64,000 nucleotides of DNA from Cucumibacter marinus DSM 18995. GTDB lineage: Bacteria > Pseudomonadota > Alphaproteobacteria > Rhizobiales > Devosiaceae. A model generated the notes under the pieces. That model worked only from the letters and a program-made list of their open reading frames with translations, searched no databases and was not told the origin of the DNA. The stretch covers positions 251,572 through 315,571 of the forward strand of contig NZ_KE386979.1 in the NCBI RefSeq assembly GCF_000429865.1, written 5' to 3'. The stretch's first letter is position 1. Every line of letters starts with the position of its first letter. The position numbers were made by a program, and so were the translations under genes. Below, one piece after another: positions 23,320 through 32,560 of this stretch.

Positions 23320-26300
23320 GACGCGCCTCCCAGTTCTTTCAGGAAATTGACGGGTGAAATACTGGCGCGGTGCGGGGTGCCGTTCTTGTTCGCCACATAG
23401 ACCGGTTCGCCCATGCGGGTGTGTCCGCCCTCCACCAGGCCGAGGGCGATGGAGCGGGAGAAATTCGGGCTCATATAGCTTGAGGTGACATAACCGATCA
23501 TCGGCGTGCGCGGCTCAGTCTCATGTGGTGTGGCAATGATCTGGCTGCCCTCGGGCAGCACAATGGTCGGGTCTTCACTCAACAAGCCCACGAATTGCCT
23601 CCGGTCGGTACGTGCGGTGTCAGGTCGTGTAAGCGAGCGGGCGCCGACGAAGTCAGCGGTCTTCTTCACCGCCCAGTCCATGCCGAGATCGATGGGGGTC
23701 ACCGTACCGTCCGTATCCTGCCCGACAATCACGAAGCCGGCTTCGGCGCGCAGCAAGTGCATGCCTTCGGTGCCATAGGGGGTGATGCCGTGCTTTTCAC
23801 CCAGCGCCATGCAGCGGTCCCAGAGCCAGCGGCCATAGCGGGCGGGGATGTTGATTTCGTATGAGAGTTCGCCAGTGAACGAGATGCGGAAGACGCGCAC
23901 GGGAATGCCGGCGATATGCGCCGGCCTCCAGCTCATGAAGGGGAAACTCTCGGGATCGGGGTCGAGATCATCGAGCAGTTCGGCCATCAGGGCGGTGCTA
24001 TTGGGCCCGCAAAGCGAGGCCACGGCCCATTGCTCGGTGACCGAGGTCAGATAGACCTCGAGGTCCGGCCACTCGGTTTGCGCATAGTCCTCGAGCCAGT
24101 TGAGCACGCCCGCCGCGCCGCCGGTCGTGGTTGTCATGTGGAAGTGATCGTCGGAGAGGCAGGCGGTCACCCCGTCGTCAAACACCATACCGTCTTCATT
24201 CAGCATCAGCCCGTAGCGGCAACGCCCGGGTGGCAGCTTCAGCCAGGCATTGGAATAGATGCGGTTGAGAAACTCCCGGGCGTTCTTGCCGCGGATATCG
24301 ATCTTGCCGAGAGTCGAGGCATCCAGCATGCCCAGCTGAGTTCGTGCGGCCTTGCATTCGCGTTGCAGGGCGGCGTCGAAATCTTCGCCTGCCCGCGGGT
24401 AGACCCGGGCGCGCAACCAGTCGCCGACGATTTCGAAGGTCGCGCCCACCTCGACATGTGCCTCGTGCATCGGCGTCGTCCGCCGAGGGTGAAAGTTCGC
24501 CCCGACATGCTGACCCGCCACGGCGCCGAAGGTCACCGGCTTGAAGGGCGGGCGATAGGTGGTGACGCCGATCTCGGGGATCGGGGTGTCGAGGATTTCC
24601 GAAAGGATCCCGAAGCCGTTGACGCTCGATGTCTTGCCCTGATCGGTGCCCATGCCCAGGGTCGTGTAACGCTTGGCGTGTTCGACCGAGCGATAGCCTT
24701 CGCGCACCGCCAGATCGAGGTCCTTGGAGGTCACGTCGTTGTGCATATCGACAAAGGCACGGTCTGTCTTGCGCTCCATAGGCAGGCGCCAGGCCGGGGT
24801 GATGTCGTAATCGATGGCATGGGGCGCGCTAACTCTGGGGACGCTTTGCGATGCATCGTCGAACCCTGCAACGCGCGCGGCGTTGGCGCCCGCTGCGGCC
24901 CCTTCGGCAAGGCACGCTGCGAGGTCAAACGTGCCATTGGCTGCGCCGACAGTGGCTTCTTCCTGCCAGGAGCGGGCAGGGCGGAACCCGGCGATATCGT
25001 CGTCATAGCGCAGTTGGCCGCGCGATTGCGAGAACAGGGCGACATTGGGCGACCAGCCGCCGGAGACCGCCAGCAGGTCGCAGCCGATCATCTCCGCAGA
25101 CCCGATTGCAATACGATCTCCTTCGATATCACCGGTGCGGGCCGCCTTGATCCGGCGCCGACCCAACGTTCCAGTCACCGCAGCGCCCGTCTTGACCGGT
25201 ATGCCAAGCGCTTCGGCGCGGTCGCGCAGCACCTGTGGTGCGTCGGGTCGCGTGTCGAGGATGGCGGCCATTTCGGCGCCTGCAGTCTTGAGATCGAAGG
25301 CGGTTTGCCAGGCCGAATTGTTGTTGGCGAGGATGGCAGCACGGCGACCCGGCAGCACGGCGTGGCGGTGAAGATAGTGGCGCACCGCACCGGCCAGCAT
25401 CACGCCAGGACGGTCATTGCCGGCAAAGACCAGCGGGCGTTCGATGGCGCCGGTCGCAAGAATGATATGTCTGGCACGGACATGCCAAAGGCGCTGGCGC
25501 GGTTTGTTCGCATCACGCTCGGCGAGCGGCAGATGATCCTGAAGCTGCTGGCACAGGGCGAACCAGTTGTCGTTGTAATAGCCGAAACCATTGGTGCGGG
25601 TGAGGACCATCGCCTCCGGCGCCGCCTCGATCTCTTCGCGCACCGCCTTCACCCAGTCGCGTGCGGACATGCCATCGATCGTTGTCTGGCCCGCTGCCTC
25701 ATCGAGCAACTGGCCGCCGGGATGCGCGGTCTGTTCGGCAAGGATCACCCGCGCGCCGGTTGACGCCGCGGCGCGTGCGGCGGCGAGGCCCGCGGGGCCG
25801 GCGCCGATGATCAGCACATCGCAATGGCGATTGGTGTGCTCATAGTGGTCCGGGTCGATCTCGCCCGGCGCCACGCCCAGTCCGGCGCTGGCGCGGATGA
25901 AGCGCTCGAAAAACATCCAGCCCGGCCCGCCCATAAAGGTCTTGTAGTAGAAGCCGGCGGGGAAAAAGCGTGAGAACACATCGTTGATCGCGCCGATATC
26001 GAAACCAAGGCTTGGCCAGCAATTCTGCGCCCCGGCATTAAGCCCCTCATAGAGTTCGATTTCCGTGGCGCGCAGATTGGGTTCGGTGCGGGCCGTGTTC
26101 GGCTCGAGCTGCACCAGCGCCGCCGGGTCTTCCGGTCCGGCGCCAAGAATGCCGCGCGGGCGGTGATATTTGAAACTCCGGGCCACGTGATGCACGCCAT
26201 TGGCCAGCAGCGCCGAGGCGAGCGTATCCCCGGCAAATCCGCCATAGGATTTGCCGTCAAAGCGGAAGGTGACCGGTTTGTCCCGGTCGATGAGGCCCCC

Positions 26301-26327
26301 CTCCGGGAGGCGGAAGGGTTGGTTCAA
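23316..26327 (-). CDS. soxA: Sarcosine oxidase subunit alpha
   Basis: About 1003 residues, full family length. An N-terminal ferredoxin-like fold (residues about 18-95, FRFDGKSYGGFAGDTLASAL) comes first, then a Rossmann domain with VLIIGAGPAGLAAARAA (about 171-187) for NAD/FAD, and a C-terminal tetrahydrofolate-binding GcvT domain from about 615. The start is TTG at 26327, overlapping the soxD stop by 4 bases and preceded by GGGAGGCGG. Together with B, D and G it oxidises sarcosine to glycine and passes the methyl carbon to tetrahydrofolate as methylene. Confidence 0.95.
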   Translation of the reverse strand: MNQPFRLPEGGLIDRDKPVTFRFDGKSYGGFAGDTLASALLANGVHHVARSFKYHRPRGILGAGPEDPAALVQLEPNTARTEPNLRATEIELYEGLNAGAQNCWPSLGFDIGAINDVFSRFFPAGFYYKTFMGGPGWMFFERFIRASAGLGVAPGEIDPDHYEHTNRHCDVLIIGAGPAGLAAARAAASTGARVILAEQTAHPGGQLLDEAAGQTTIDGMSARDWVKAVREEIEAAPEAMVLTRTNGFGYYNDNWFALCQQLQDHLPLAERDANKPRQRLWHVRARHIILATGAIERPLVFAGNDRPGVMLAGAVRHYLHRHAVLPGRRAAILANNNSAWQTAFDLKTAGAEMAAILDTRPDAPQVLRDRAEALGIPVKTGAAVTGTLGRRRIKAARTGDIEGDRIAIGSAEMIGCDLLAVSGGWSPNVALFSQSRGQLRYDDDIAGFRPARSWQEEATVGAANGTFDLAACLAEGAAAGANAARVAGFDDASQSVPRVSAPHAIDYDITPAWRLPMERKTDRAFVDMHNDVTSKDLDLAVREGYRSVEHAKRYTTLGMGTDQGKTSSVNGFGILSEILDTPIPEIGVTTYRPPFKPVTFGAVAGQHVGANFHPRRTTPMHEAHVEVGATFEIVGDWLRARVYPRAGEDFDAALQRECKAARTQLGMLDASTLGKIDIRGKNAREFLNRIYSNAWLKLPPGRCRYGLMLNEDGMVFDDGVTACLSDDHFHMTTTTGGAAGVLNWLEDYAQTEWPDLEVYLTSVTEQWAVASLCGPNSTALMAELLDDLDPDPESFPFMSWRPAHIAGIPVRVFRISFTGELSYEINIPARYGRWLWDRCMALGEKHGITPYGTEGMHLLRAEAGFVIVGQDTDGTVTPIDLGMDWAVKKTADFVGARSLTRPDTARTDRRQFVGLLSEDPTIVLPEGSQIIATPHETEPRTPMIGYVTSSYMSPNFSRSIALGLVEGGHTRMGEPVYVANKNGTPHRASISPVNFLKELGGAS

Positions 26328-26725
26328 CTTCCGCCTCCCAGGTCCTCGGTCATCTCCGCCTCGGTCATCTCCGCCTCGGTCATCACCTTGGTTTCATCGT
26401 TGCCCGAGCCGATCAGCGGTTCGCCGGCGGGCGTTCTGAGTTCGGGCGCATCGATCTGGGGCGGTTTCGCACCCATTTCGTAAACCGCCAGGAATCTGTC
26501 GGTGGACGTGTCGCGCAGGGCGTTGAACCATTTTCGGCAACCCGAAGAATGGTTCCACCGCTCGGCGAAAACACCCTTCACATTCGAGCGCATGAACACG
26601 AACTCGGCCCATTGCCCGTCGGTGAGAGCCTGTGGATCGGCGGGGCGCGCGATATGCGCTTCTCCGCCATAGTGGAATTCGCTTTGCTCGCGCGGTCCGC
26701 AATAGGGGCAGGTGATGATGAGCAT
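26324..26725 (-). CDS. soxD: Sarcosine oxidase subunit delta
   Basis: About 133 residues. The structural zinc ligands known for this subunit are at the expected places: Cys6 and Cys9 in CPYCGPREQSEF, His59 and Cys63 in NHSSGCRKWF. Most SoxD proteins end around residue 100. Here the C-terminus is lengthened by a TEAEM-TEAEM repeat from a 15-base tandem duplication (about 26346-26385), followed by EDLGGGS that runs into the soxA ribosome-binding site. The repeat is probably a recent slippage product. It lies 11 bases after soxB. Confidence 0.95.
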   Translation of the reverse strand: MLIITCPYCGPREQSEFHYGGEAHIARPADPQALTDGQWAEFVFMRSNVKGVFAERWNHSSGCRKWFNALRDTSTDRFLAVYEMGAKPPQIDAPELRTPAGEPLIGSGNDETKVMTEAEMTEAEMTEDLGGGS

Positions 26726-26736
26726 GATCCGCCTCC

Positions 26737-27993
26737 CTAATGCGCAACCGCTGCCGCGCCGTGTTCGGCGACGAGCTTGCCGGTTTCGAAACGCTCTAGG
26801 GTGAAAGGGGCCGCGATGTCGTTGGGCTTGTCGTTTGCGATCAGGTCGGCGAAGACATGACCCGATCCCGGCGTCGCCTTCCAGCCGCCGGTGCCCCAGC
26901 CCCCATTGATGTAAAAGCCCGCAACCGGGGTCTTGGAGATGATGGCGCTGGCGTCGGGACAGACATCGACGATCCCGCCCCAGTGCCGCATCAGCCTCAG
27001 GCGCGAGAAGATCGGAAACAGTTCGAGCAGGGCGGCAATCTCTTCTTCGAGGATCGAGAAGGCGCCGCGCTGCGTGTAGGAGATATGCGGATCGATACCT
27101 GCCCCGATCACCAATTCGCCTTTGTCGGACTGGCTGCAATAGGCATGCACCGCATTCGACATCACCACGCAATTGTGGATCGGCTTGAGGGGTTCGGACA
27201 CAAGGGCCTGCAGCGGGTGACTTTCGATCGGCAGGCGGATGCCGGCCATTTTCGCGGTCACGCTCGAGTGCCCGGCGGTGACGCTGGCAAGCTTGCCGGT
27301 CTTGATGTCTCCCTTTGTGGTCCTGACGCCGGTGACCTTGCCGTTCTCGATCTCGATGCCGGTCACCTCGCATTTCTCGATGAAATCGACGCCGAGCGCG
27401 CTGGCGGCGCGGGCATAACCCCACACGACCGCGTCGTGACGGTTGACCCCGCCGGAGCGCTGCAGTGTGGCGCCCAGAACCGGATAGCGGACGTCGGGGG
27501 AGATAGAGATGATCGGGCAGTATTCCTTGACCTGTTTCGCATCGAGCCACTCGGCGTCGACGCCATTCAGCTGGTTGGCTTCAACCCGGCGCTTGAGTTG
27601 GCGCATCTCATTATCGTCATGGGCGAGGTTGAGGACGCCGCGATGGCTCATCATGATGTTGAAGTTGAGCTCGCGCCCCAGCCCCTTCCAGAGCTGCATG
27701 GCATGATCATAGATCGCGGCGCTCTCGTCATAGAGATAGTTGGAGCGGATGATGGTGGTGTTGCGCCCGGCATTGCCGCCGCCGATCCAGCCCTTCTCGA
27801 TCACGGCGATATTGGTGAGGCCATGCTCCTTGGCGAGGTAATAGGCGGTGGCGCAGCCATGTCCCCCGCCGCCGATGATGACGGCGTCATAGCGCCGTTT
27901 GGGCTCGGCGGCCCGCCAGGCCGGCTGCCAGCCCTTGTGGCCATTGAGCCCTTCGCGGAACAGGGAAAGAAGGGAATAGCGTTTCGCCGTCAT
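26737..27993 (-). CDS. soxB: Sarcosine oxidase subunit beta
   Basis: About 418 residues, DAO-family flavoprotein with the dinucleotide motif [17 protein letters not shown] (about 39-55). The motif [12 protein letters not shown] holds His186, which aligns with the covalent-FMN histidine of heterotetrameric sarcosine oxidase. The C-terminal [14 protein letters not shown] is characteristic. First gene of soxBDAG, 134 bases after the stop of the GbdR-like regulator, so it probably has its own promoter. It carries the amine-oxidising site of the complex. Confidence 0.95.
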   Translation of the reverse strand: MTAKRYSLLSLFREGLNGHKGWQPAWRAAEPKRRYDAVIIGGGGHGCATAYYLAKEHGLTNIAVIEKGWIGGGNAGRNTTIIRSNYLYDESAAIYDHAMQLWKGLGRELNFNIMMSHRGVLNLAHDDNEMRQLKRRVEANQLNGVDAEWLDAKQVKEYCPIISISPDVRYPVLGATLQRSGGVNRHDAVVWGYARAASALGVDFIEKCEVTGIEIENGKVTGVRTTKGDIKTGKLASVTAGHSSVTAKMAGIRLPIESHPLQALVSEPLKPIHNCVVMSNAVHAYCSQSDKGELVIGAGIDPHISYTQRGAFSILEEEIAALLELFPIFSRLRLMRHWGGIVDVCPDASAIISKTPVAGFYINGGWGTGGWKATPGSGHVFADLIANDKPNDIAAPFTLERFETGKLVAEHGAAAVAH

Positions 27994-28127
27994 GCTGTTT
28001 GCCGTTTTTCTGTTCGCTATTCCAACCGCTTCGCCCGCAGAGTCTCAACCATCGCGGGTGTCATCACAGTGCTTCAACCGACATCTGATTGCCTCGATCC
28101 GACACCGGCATGTTTCGCCTCGTTTGA

Positions 28128-29111
28128 TCAACTGCGCGGCACGCGCTCAAGCTGGCGGCGCTCGGTGCTGGGTGTGCGGTCGAAATAGTGCCGGTAACTG
28201 CGGGTGAAGTGCGAGGCCGAGGCAAAGCCGGTGGCCACGGCGATCTGCAATACCGACATCGAGGTCTGGCGCAGCAAAAGCCGCGCGCGCTGCAGCCTGA
28301 GTTCGAGATAGTAGCGCGATGGCGGCTTGCCCAGCCGCTCGCGGAACAGGCGTTCGAACTGCCGGCTCGACAGGTTCACCGAGGCCGCGAGATCATGCAC
28401 CGGCACCGGGCTTTCGACATAGGCCTCCATATGCGCGATGGCCGCCAGCAGTTTGGGGTGAGTGATGCCGGTTCGGTGCTGCAGGGGCATGCGCTGCATG
28501 TCATGCGGGTGCCGCACCGAATGGTGGACCAGGAACTCGGCCACCCTGACAGCGAGGTCGTCACCGTGATCGACAGCAATCGAGTTGATCATCATGTCGA
28601 GCGGCGCCGTGCCGCCGGAACTGGTGTAGCGGTTGCGGTCGATCTCGAACATGGTCGCGGTGATTTCGAGCTCGGGATATTCCTCGGCGAAGCCCTCGAC
28701 ATTTTCCCAATGGATGGTGCAGCGATAGCCTTCGAGCAGGCCGGCACGCGCCAGCGCCAGGCTGCCGGTGCAAACGCCCCCGAGCGCGATGCCGCGGCGC
28801 GAGAGTTCGCGCAGTTTGCCGGCGATATGCGGATTGCGGAACCGGGCCGCGCCGAGCCCCGCACACACGAACAGCGTGGTGATGTCGCGCACCTCTTCGA
28901 TCGGGGCGCCCACCCCGACCTCGAGATCATTGCTCGCCGTGACCGGCTGGCCATCCATCGAGAAAGTGCGCCATTCATAGAGCTGTTCGCCGGCAAGCCT
29001 ATTGGCGGCGCGCAGGGGTTCGATGGAAGACGTGAACGCCATCATCGAGAAATTGGGAATGAGCAGAAAGCCGATCTTCTCGGGTAGCCTTGTCAGGGCC
29101 GCGCCAAACAT
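28128..29111 (-). CDS. GlxA/GbdR-type AraC regulator with DJ-1/PfpI-like sensor domain
   Basis: About 327 residues. The N-terminal class I glutamine-amidotransferase-like domain (IGFLLIPNFSMMAFTSSIEP, VCAGLGAARFRN, GVCTGSLALARAG) is a ligand sensor, and the C-terminal 100 residues hold the AraC double HTH (VHDLAASVNLSSRQFERLF, LQIAVATGFASASHF). In Pseudomonas, GbdR of this type activates glycine betaine and dimethylglycine genes. Here it lies between soxBDAG and the dimethylglycine-dehydrogenase operon, so it probably controls both in response to betaine, dimethylglycine or a similar methylated compound. Orthology is inferred from layout, not proven. Confidence 0.9.
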   Translation of the reverse strand: MFGAALTRLPEKIGFLLIPNFSMMAFTSSIEPLRAANRLAGEQLYEWRTFSMDGQPVTASNDLEVGVGAPIEEVRDITTLFVCAGLGAARFRNPHIAGKLRELSRRGIALGGVCTGSLALARAGLLEGYRCTIHWENVEGFAEEYPELEITATMFEIDRNRYTSSGGTAPLDMMINSIAVDHGDDLAVRVAEFLVHHSVRHPHDMQRMPLQHRTGITHPKLLAAIAHMEAYVESPVPVHDLAASVNLSSRQFERLFRERLGKPPSRYYLELRLQRARLLLRQTSMSVLQIAVATGFASASHFTRSYRHYFDRTPSTERRQLERVPRS

Positions 29112-29234
29112 CGCCCGCCTCCCGGCTCCCCTCAGCGGTGCTGCTGAGAAGGTTCACGCAAATACAGTGGCAGACCTTTCGCGGACAGGGCAACCCAATA
29201 CTGCCTGTCCGCCCGTCTTGCTTGCTTGACTTCT

Positions 29235-31670
29235 CTAGGCTCTCAGCCGCTCATTGGCGGGATCATAGGGGCTTTCCTCGACGATGCGGGCGCCGCAGCT
29301 TTGGCCCAGAATGTCGATTTCGAGTTCGGTGCCAAGCTCGGCCAGTTCCGGCCGCACCATGGCCAGAGCAAGGGACTTGCCGACGCGGAAGCCGAAATTG
29401 CCGCTGGTCGCGCGTCCGATCAGCTCGCCGCCCGAATAGATCGGGTTGTTCCCCAGGGCATCGGCGTCGTTCGGACCGTTGACCTCTAGGGTGACGAAGC
29501 GGTTGTTGAACCCTTTTTCCTTCCAGGCCATCAGCGCGTCGCGGCCGATGAAGTCGCCTTTGTCAGGCTTGATGAAACGGTCGAGACCGGATTCGAAGCC
29601 GGCATATTCGATCGAGAGTTCAGCGCCCACCATGCGGTAGGACTTCTCGACCCGCATCGATTCCATGGCGCGGATGCCGAACGGCTTGATGCCAAGATCG
29701 GCACCGGCATCCATCAGCGCATCGAAAATGTGGTTCTGATATTCGATGCCGTGATGGATTTCCCAGCCGAGCTCGCCGACGAAGTTGACCCTCAGCGCGC
29801 GGGCGGGCGCAAGACCGATCGTGGTGTCCTTGCCGGTCAACCAGGGGAAGGCTTTGCCGGAAACGTCGTCCCCGCAAACACGTTCCATGAGCTGACGCGC
29901 TTTGGGACCGGCGACAACCAGAACCCCCATCCGGGTCGTGAGGTCGTCGATCCGCACTGATCCGTCATCGGGCAGATGCTTGTCGAGCCAGTCATGGTCG
30001 AGCCTTTTGAAGGCGCCTGCCGAAACAAGGTAGAATGAATCCTCGGCTTCCCTGAAGATCGTGAATTCGGAATGCACGCCGCCGCGGGTGTTGAGGGCGT
30101 GGCAGAGCCCCAGCCGCCCGACGGATTTGGGCAGGGTGTTGGCTTGCAGCCGATTGAGGAAGGCTTCAGCGCCCGGTCCCGAGACCCGCGCCTTGGCGAA
30201 TGCGGTCATGTCCAACAGGCCGACATTCTCCATCACATTGCGGCATTCATTGCCCACATGTTCGAACCATTTTGACCGCCGGAAGGACCAGTCGTCCTCG
30301 CGCGGCGTGCCTTCGGGGGCGAACCAGTTGGGGCGCTCCCAGCCGAATTTCTGGCCGAATACAGCGCCGAGCGCGGCCATGCGGTCATAGCAGGGCGTGG
30401 TGCGTAACGGCCGGGCCGCCGGGCGTTCCTCATCCGGATAGTGGACCGTGAAGACATTGGCATAGGCTTCCTCGTTCTTTTCGATGAGGAAGGATTTGGA
30501 GGCATAGTCGCCGAACCGGCGCGGGTCGACACCAAGCATGTCAATGGTCGGTTCGCCTTCAACGATCCACTCGGCGAGCTGCCAGCCGGCGCCGCCCGCG
30601 GCCGTGATGCCGAAGCTGTGCCCTTCATTGAGCCAGAAGTTCTTCTTGTCCCAGGCCGGGCCGATGATCGGGCTGCCGTCGGGCGTATAGGCGATGGCCC
30701 CGTTATAGACCTGTTTGACGCCCACTTCGCCAAAGGCCGGCACGCGGTTGATCGCGGATTCGATATGCGGCATCAGCCGGTCGAGGTCTTCTTGGAACAG
30801 TTCGTTTTCGCTGTCCGCGGATGGCCCGTTCACATAGCAGGCTGGTGCACCGACCTCATAGGGGCCAAGCAGCAGCCCGCCGGCTTCCTCGCGCATATAC
30901 CAGGAGCCTTCGGTTTCGCGCAGCACGCCCATTTCGGGTTCGCCGCGCTCATGCCGGGCGACGATCTCGGGGTGTTTCTCGGTGACGATATACTGGTGCT
31001 CGACCGGGATCACCGGAATGTCGAGCCCGATCATGGCGCCGGTCTGGCGTGCGAAGTTTCCGGTAGCCGAAACCACATGCTCGCAGGTGACATCGCCCTG
31101 GTCGGTCTTCACCAGCCATTCGCCATTCGGCTTCTGCTCGATGGAGAGCACGCAGGTGTGACGGTGGATCTGGGCGCCGCCGTTTCGTGCGCCGATGGCA
31201 AAGGCCTTGGTCAGGTCGGCTGGCTGCACATAGCCGTCCGCCGGGTGCCTGATGGCACCGATCAGACCGTCCGGTACGGCCAGTGGCCAGTGTTCGATGA
31301 CCTGTTCGGGGGTAAGGAAATCGACCTCGACGCCGATGGTTTCAGCCACGCCGGCATATTGGCGGAACTCATCCATTCGGTCCTGGGTGGTTGCCAGACG
31401 GATATTGCTGACCCGCCGCAACCCGACGTCCTGGCCGGTCTCTTCCTCAAGGCTGCCATAGAGATTGACCGAGTATTTGTGAATCTGGCCAACCGAATAG
31501 CTCATATTGAACAAGGGCAGGAGACCCGCAGCATGCCAGGTCGAGCCGGAGGTGAGCTCCTTGCGCTCGATAAGCATGACATCGGACCAGCCCTTCTTGG
31601 TCAGGTGGTAGAGGGTGGCGGCGCCGACGACACCACCGCCGATCACTACAACGCGGGCATGGTTTTTCAT
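29235..31670 (-). CDS. Dimethylglycine/sarcosine dehydrogenase-family flavoprotein with GcvT domain
   Basis: About 811 residues. A DAO-type FAD domain comes first (VVVIGGGVVGAATLYHL, about 7-23) with SGSTWHAAGLLP holding His46 at the place of the covalent-FAD histidine. A FAO_M-like middle region and a C-terminal tetrahydrofolate-binding GcvT domain follow from about residue 430 (GLLDMTAFAKARVSGPGAE, FVGELGWEIHHG). The family oxidises N-methyl groups and hands the carbon to tetrahydrofolate. With soxBDAG nearby, dimethylglycine to sarcosine is the natural step. The start overlaps the putative oxygenase stop by 4 bases. A trimethylated or sulfonium substrate cannot be excluded. Confidence 0.9.
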   Translation of the reverse strand: MKNHARVVVIGGGVVGAATLYHLTKKGWSDVMLIERKELTSGSTWHAAGLLPLFNMSYSVGQIHKYSVNLYGSLEEETGQDVGLRRVSNIRLATTQDRMDEFRQYAGVAETIGVEVDFLTPEQVIEHWPLAVPDGLIGAIRHPADGYVQPADLTKAFAIGARNGGAQIHRHTCVLSIEQKPNGEWLVKTDQGDVTCEHVVSATGNFARQTGAMIGLDIPVIPVEHQYIVTEKHPEIVARHERGEPEMGVLRETEGSWYMREEAGGLLLGPYEVGAPACYVNGPSADSENELFQEDLDRLMPHIESAINRVPAFGEVGVKQVYNGAIAYTPDGSPIIGPAWDKKNFWLNEGHSFGITAAGGAGWQLAEWIVEGEPTIDMLGVDPRRFGDYASKSFLIEKNEEAYANVFTVHYPDEERPAARPLRTTPCYDRMAALGAVFGQKFGWERPNWFAPEGTPREDDWSFRRSKWFEHVGNECRNVMENVGLLDMTAFAKARVSGPGAEAFLNRLQANTLPKSVGRLGLCHALNTRGGVHSEFTIFREAEDSFYLVSAGAFKRLDHDWLDKHLPDDGSVRIDDLTTRMGVLVVAGPKARQLMERVCGDDVSGKAFPWLTGKDTTIGLAPARALRVNFVGELGWEIHHGIEYQNHIFDALMDAGADLGIKPFGIRAMESMRVEKSYRMVGAELSIEYAGFESGLDRFIKPDKGDFIGRDALMAWKEKGFNNRFVTLEVNGPNDADALGNNPIYSGGELIGRATSGNFGFRVGKSLALAMVRPELAELGTELEIDILGQSCGARIVEESPYDPANERLRA

Positions 31671-32560
31671 CGCGATCCTCCCTGAGTGTTGCTGTCAGTC
31701 TGTTCCTGGTTTCCGGGGTCGGCAATGGACGCGCGCCCGAACATGTCCCAATGGGGCGGGGTGGCGCTGTCGACATTGGGCGCGCCGCGCCCCGCCCAGA
31801 CATCGGTTTCCCAGATGCTGCGCGTGTCGAGGCTGAAGCGGGTCTGACCGCTCCTGTCGGTGGCGCTGGCATGCAGATGGGCCGCTGAGAAAGCCAGCAA
31901 TTCGCCCGGGCCGATCATGACCGCTATGGGCTTGCCCGGCGGCTTGGCGCGGGCCCTGGGCAAAAGCGGATAGTCCGGAATCTCGCCGCTGAGCAGGGTG
32001 TGATAGTCCCACTCCTCGGTCGTGTTGGCGATCGGCTGATCGAAGCCTTCGGGCCAGATCAGCATGGTGCGGGTTTCGTGCAGCCGGTAGAGCGGTGCCC
32101 ACCAGTTGATCTGGCACATGATCCCCGAGCCCCAGCTGTCGCGGTGCACGGGCAAAGGGCGGATGAGGCGGGAGCGCATGGCTTCGCTCGACGGCGCAAT
32201 GCGCAACCTCATCTTGTCGCAGCGCACCGTGCGGGCCTCGTAGCCGATCTCCTCGAGCGTTTCGACCCAGAGCCGATGGATATGCGGATGATCGACGATC
32301 TGCTTGCGGGCGTTTGATGCATGCTTTTTGAAGGTCGCCGGATCGAGGCTCTGTTCAGCGATTTGCGGATCCTCGCCGAAAACATCCTCGACCACGTCTC
32401 GGGCGCGTTTGATCAGCGCCTGGAACGGGGCAATGCCCGAATAGACAACCATTTCGCCGGCGAACAGCGCATCGCTGAGAGCGGCGGCGCCCGCCGGTAG
32501 CTCGGCCGCGCGGCGCAGGTTGACGGGCGGTGGGGGCGCTCCCGGCGCCACCATGGTCAT
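31667..32560 (-). CDS. Putative Fe(II)/2-oxoglutarate-dependent oxygenase (phytanoyl-CoA hydroxylase-like)
   Basis: About 297 residues. I do not recognise a named enzyme. A plausible 2-His-1-carboxylate triad is visible: HRDSWGS (His and Asp, about 139-141) and, some 80 residues later, [19 protein letters not shown], where His and the downstream Arg match the distal ligand and the 2-oxoglutarate-binding Arg. That is the cupin spacing of the PhyH group. Four-base overlaps with fhs upstream and the DMGDH-like gene downstream place it firmly in the one-carbon operon. Hydroxylating an N- or S-methyl group before demethylation would fit, but this is inference. Confidence 0.65.
   Translation of the reverse strand: MTMVAPGAPPPPVNLRRAAELPAGAAALSDALFAGEMVVYSGIAPFQALIKRARDVVEDVFGEDPQIAEQSLDPATFKKHASNARKQIVDHPHIHRLWVETLEEIGYEARTVRCDKMRLRIAPSSEAMRSRLIRPLPVHRDSWGSGIMCQINWWAPLYRLHETRTMLIWPEGFDQPIANTTEEWDYHTLLSGEIPDYPLLPRARAKPPGKPIAVMIGPGELLAFSAAHLHASATDRSGQTRFSLDTRSIWETDVWAGRGAPNVDSATPPHWDMFGRASIADPGNQEQTDSNTQGGSR

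Noticed and set aside
23916-25763. Long plus-strand frame of 615 codons inside soxA
   Set aside because: Opposite the well-supported soxA; no recognisable domain.
26857-28188. Plus-strand frame of 443 codons over soxB
   Set aside because: Antisense to soxB; no start signal or domain.
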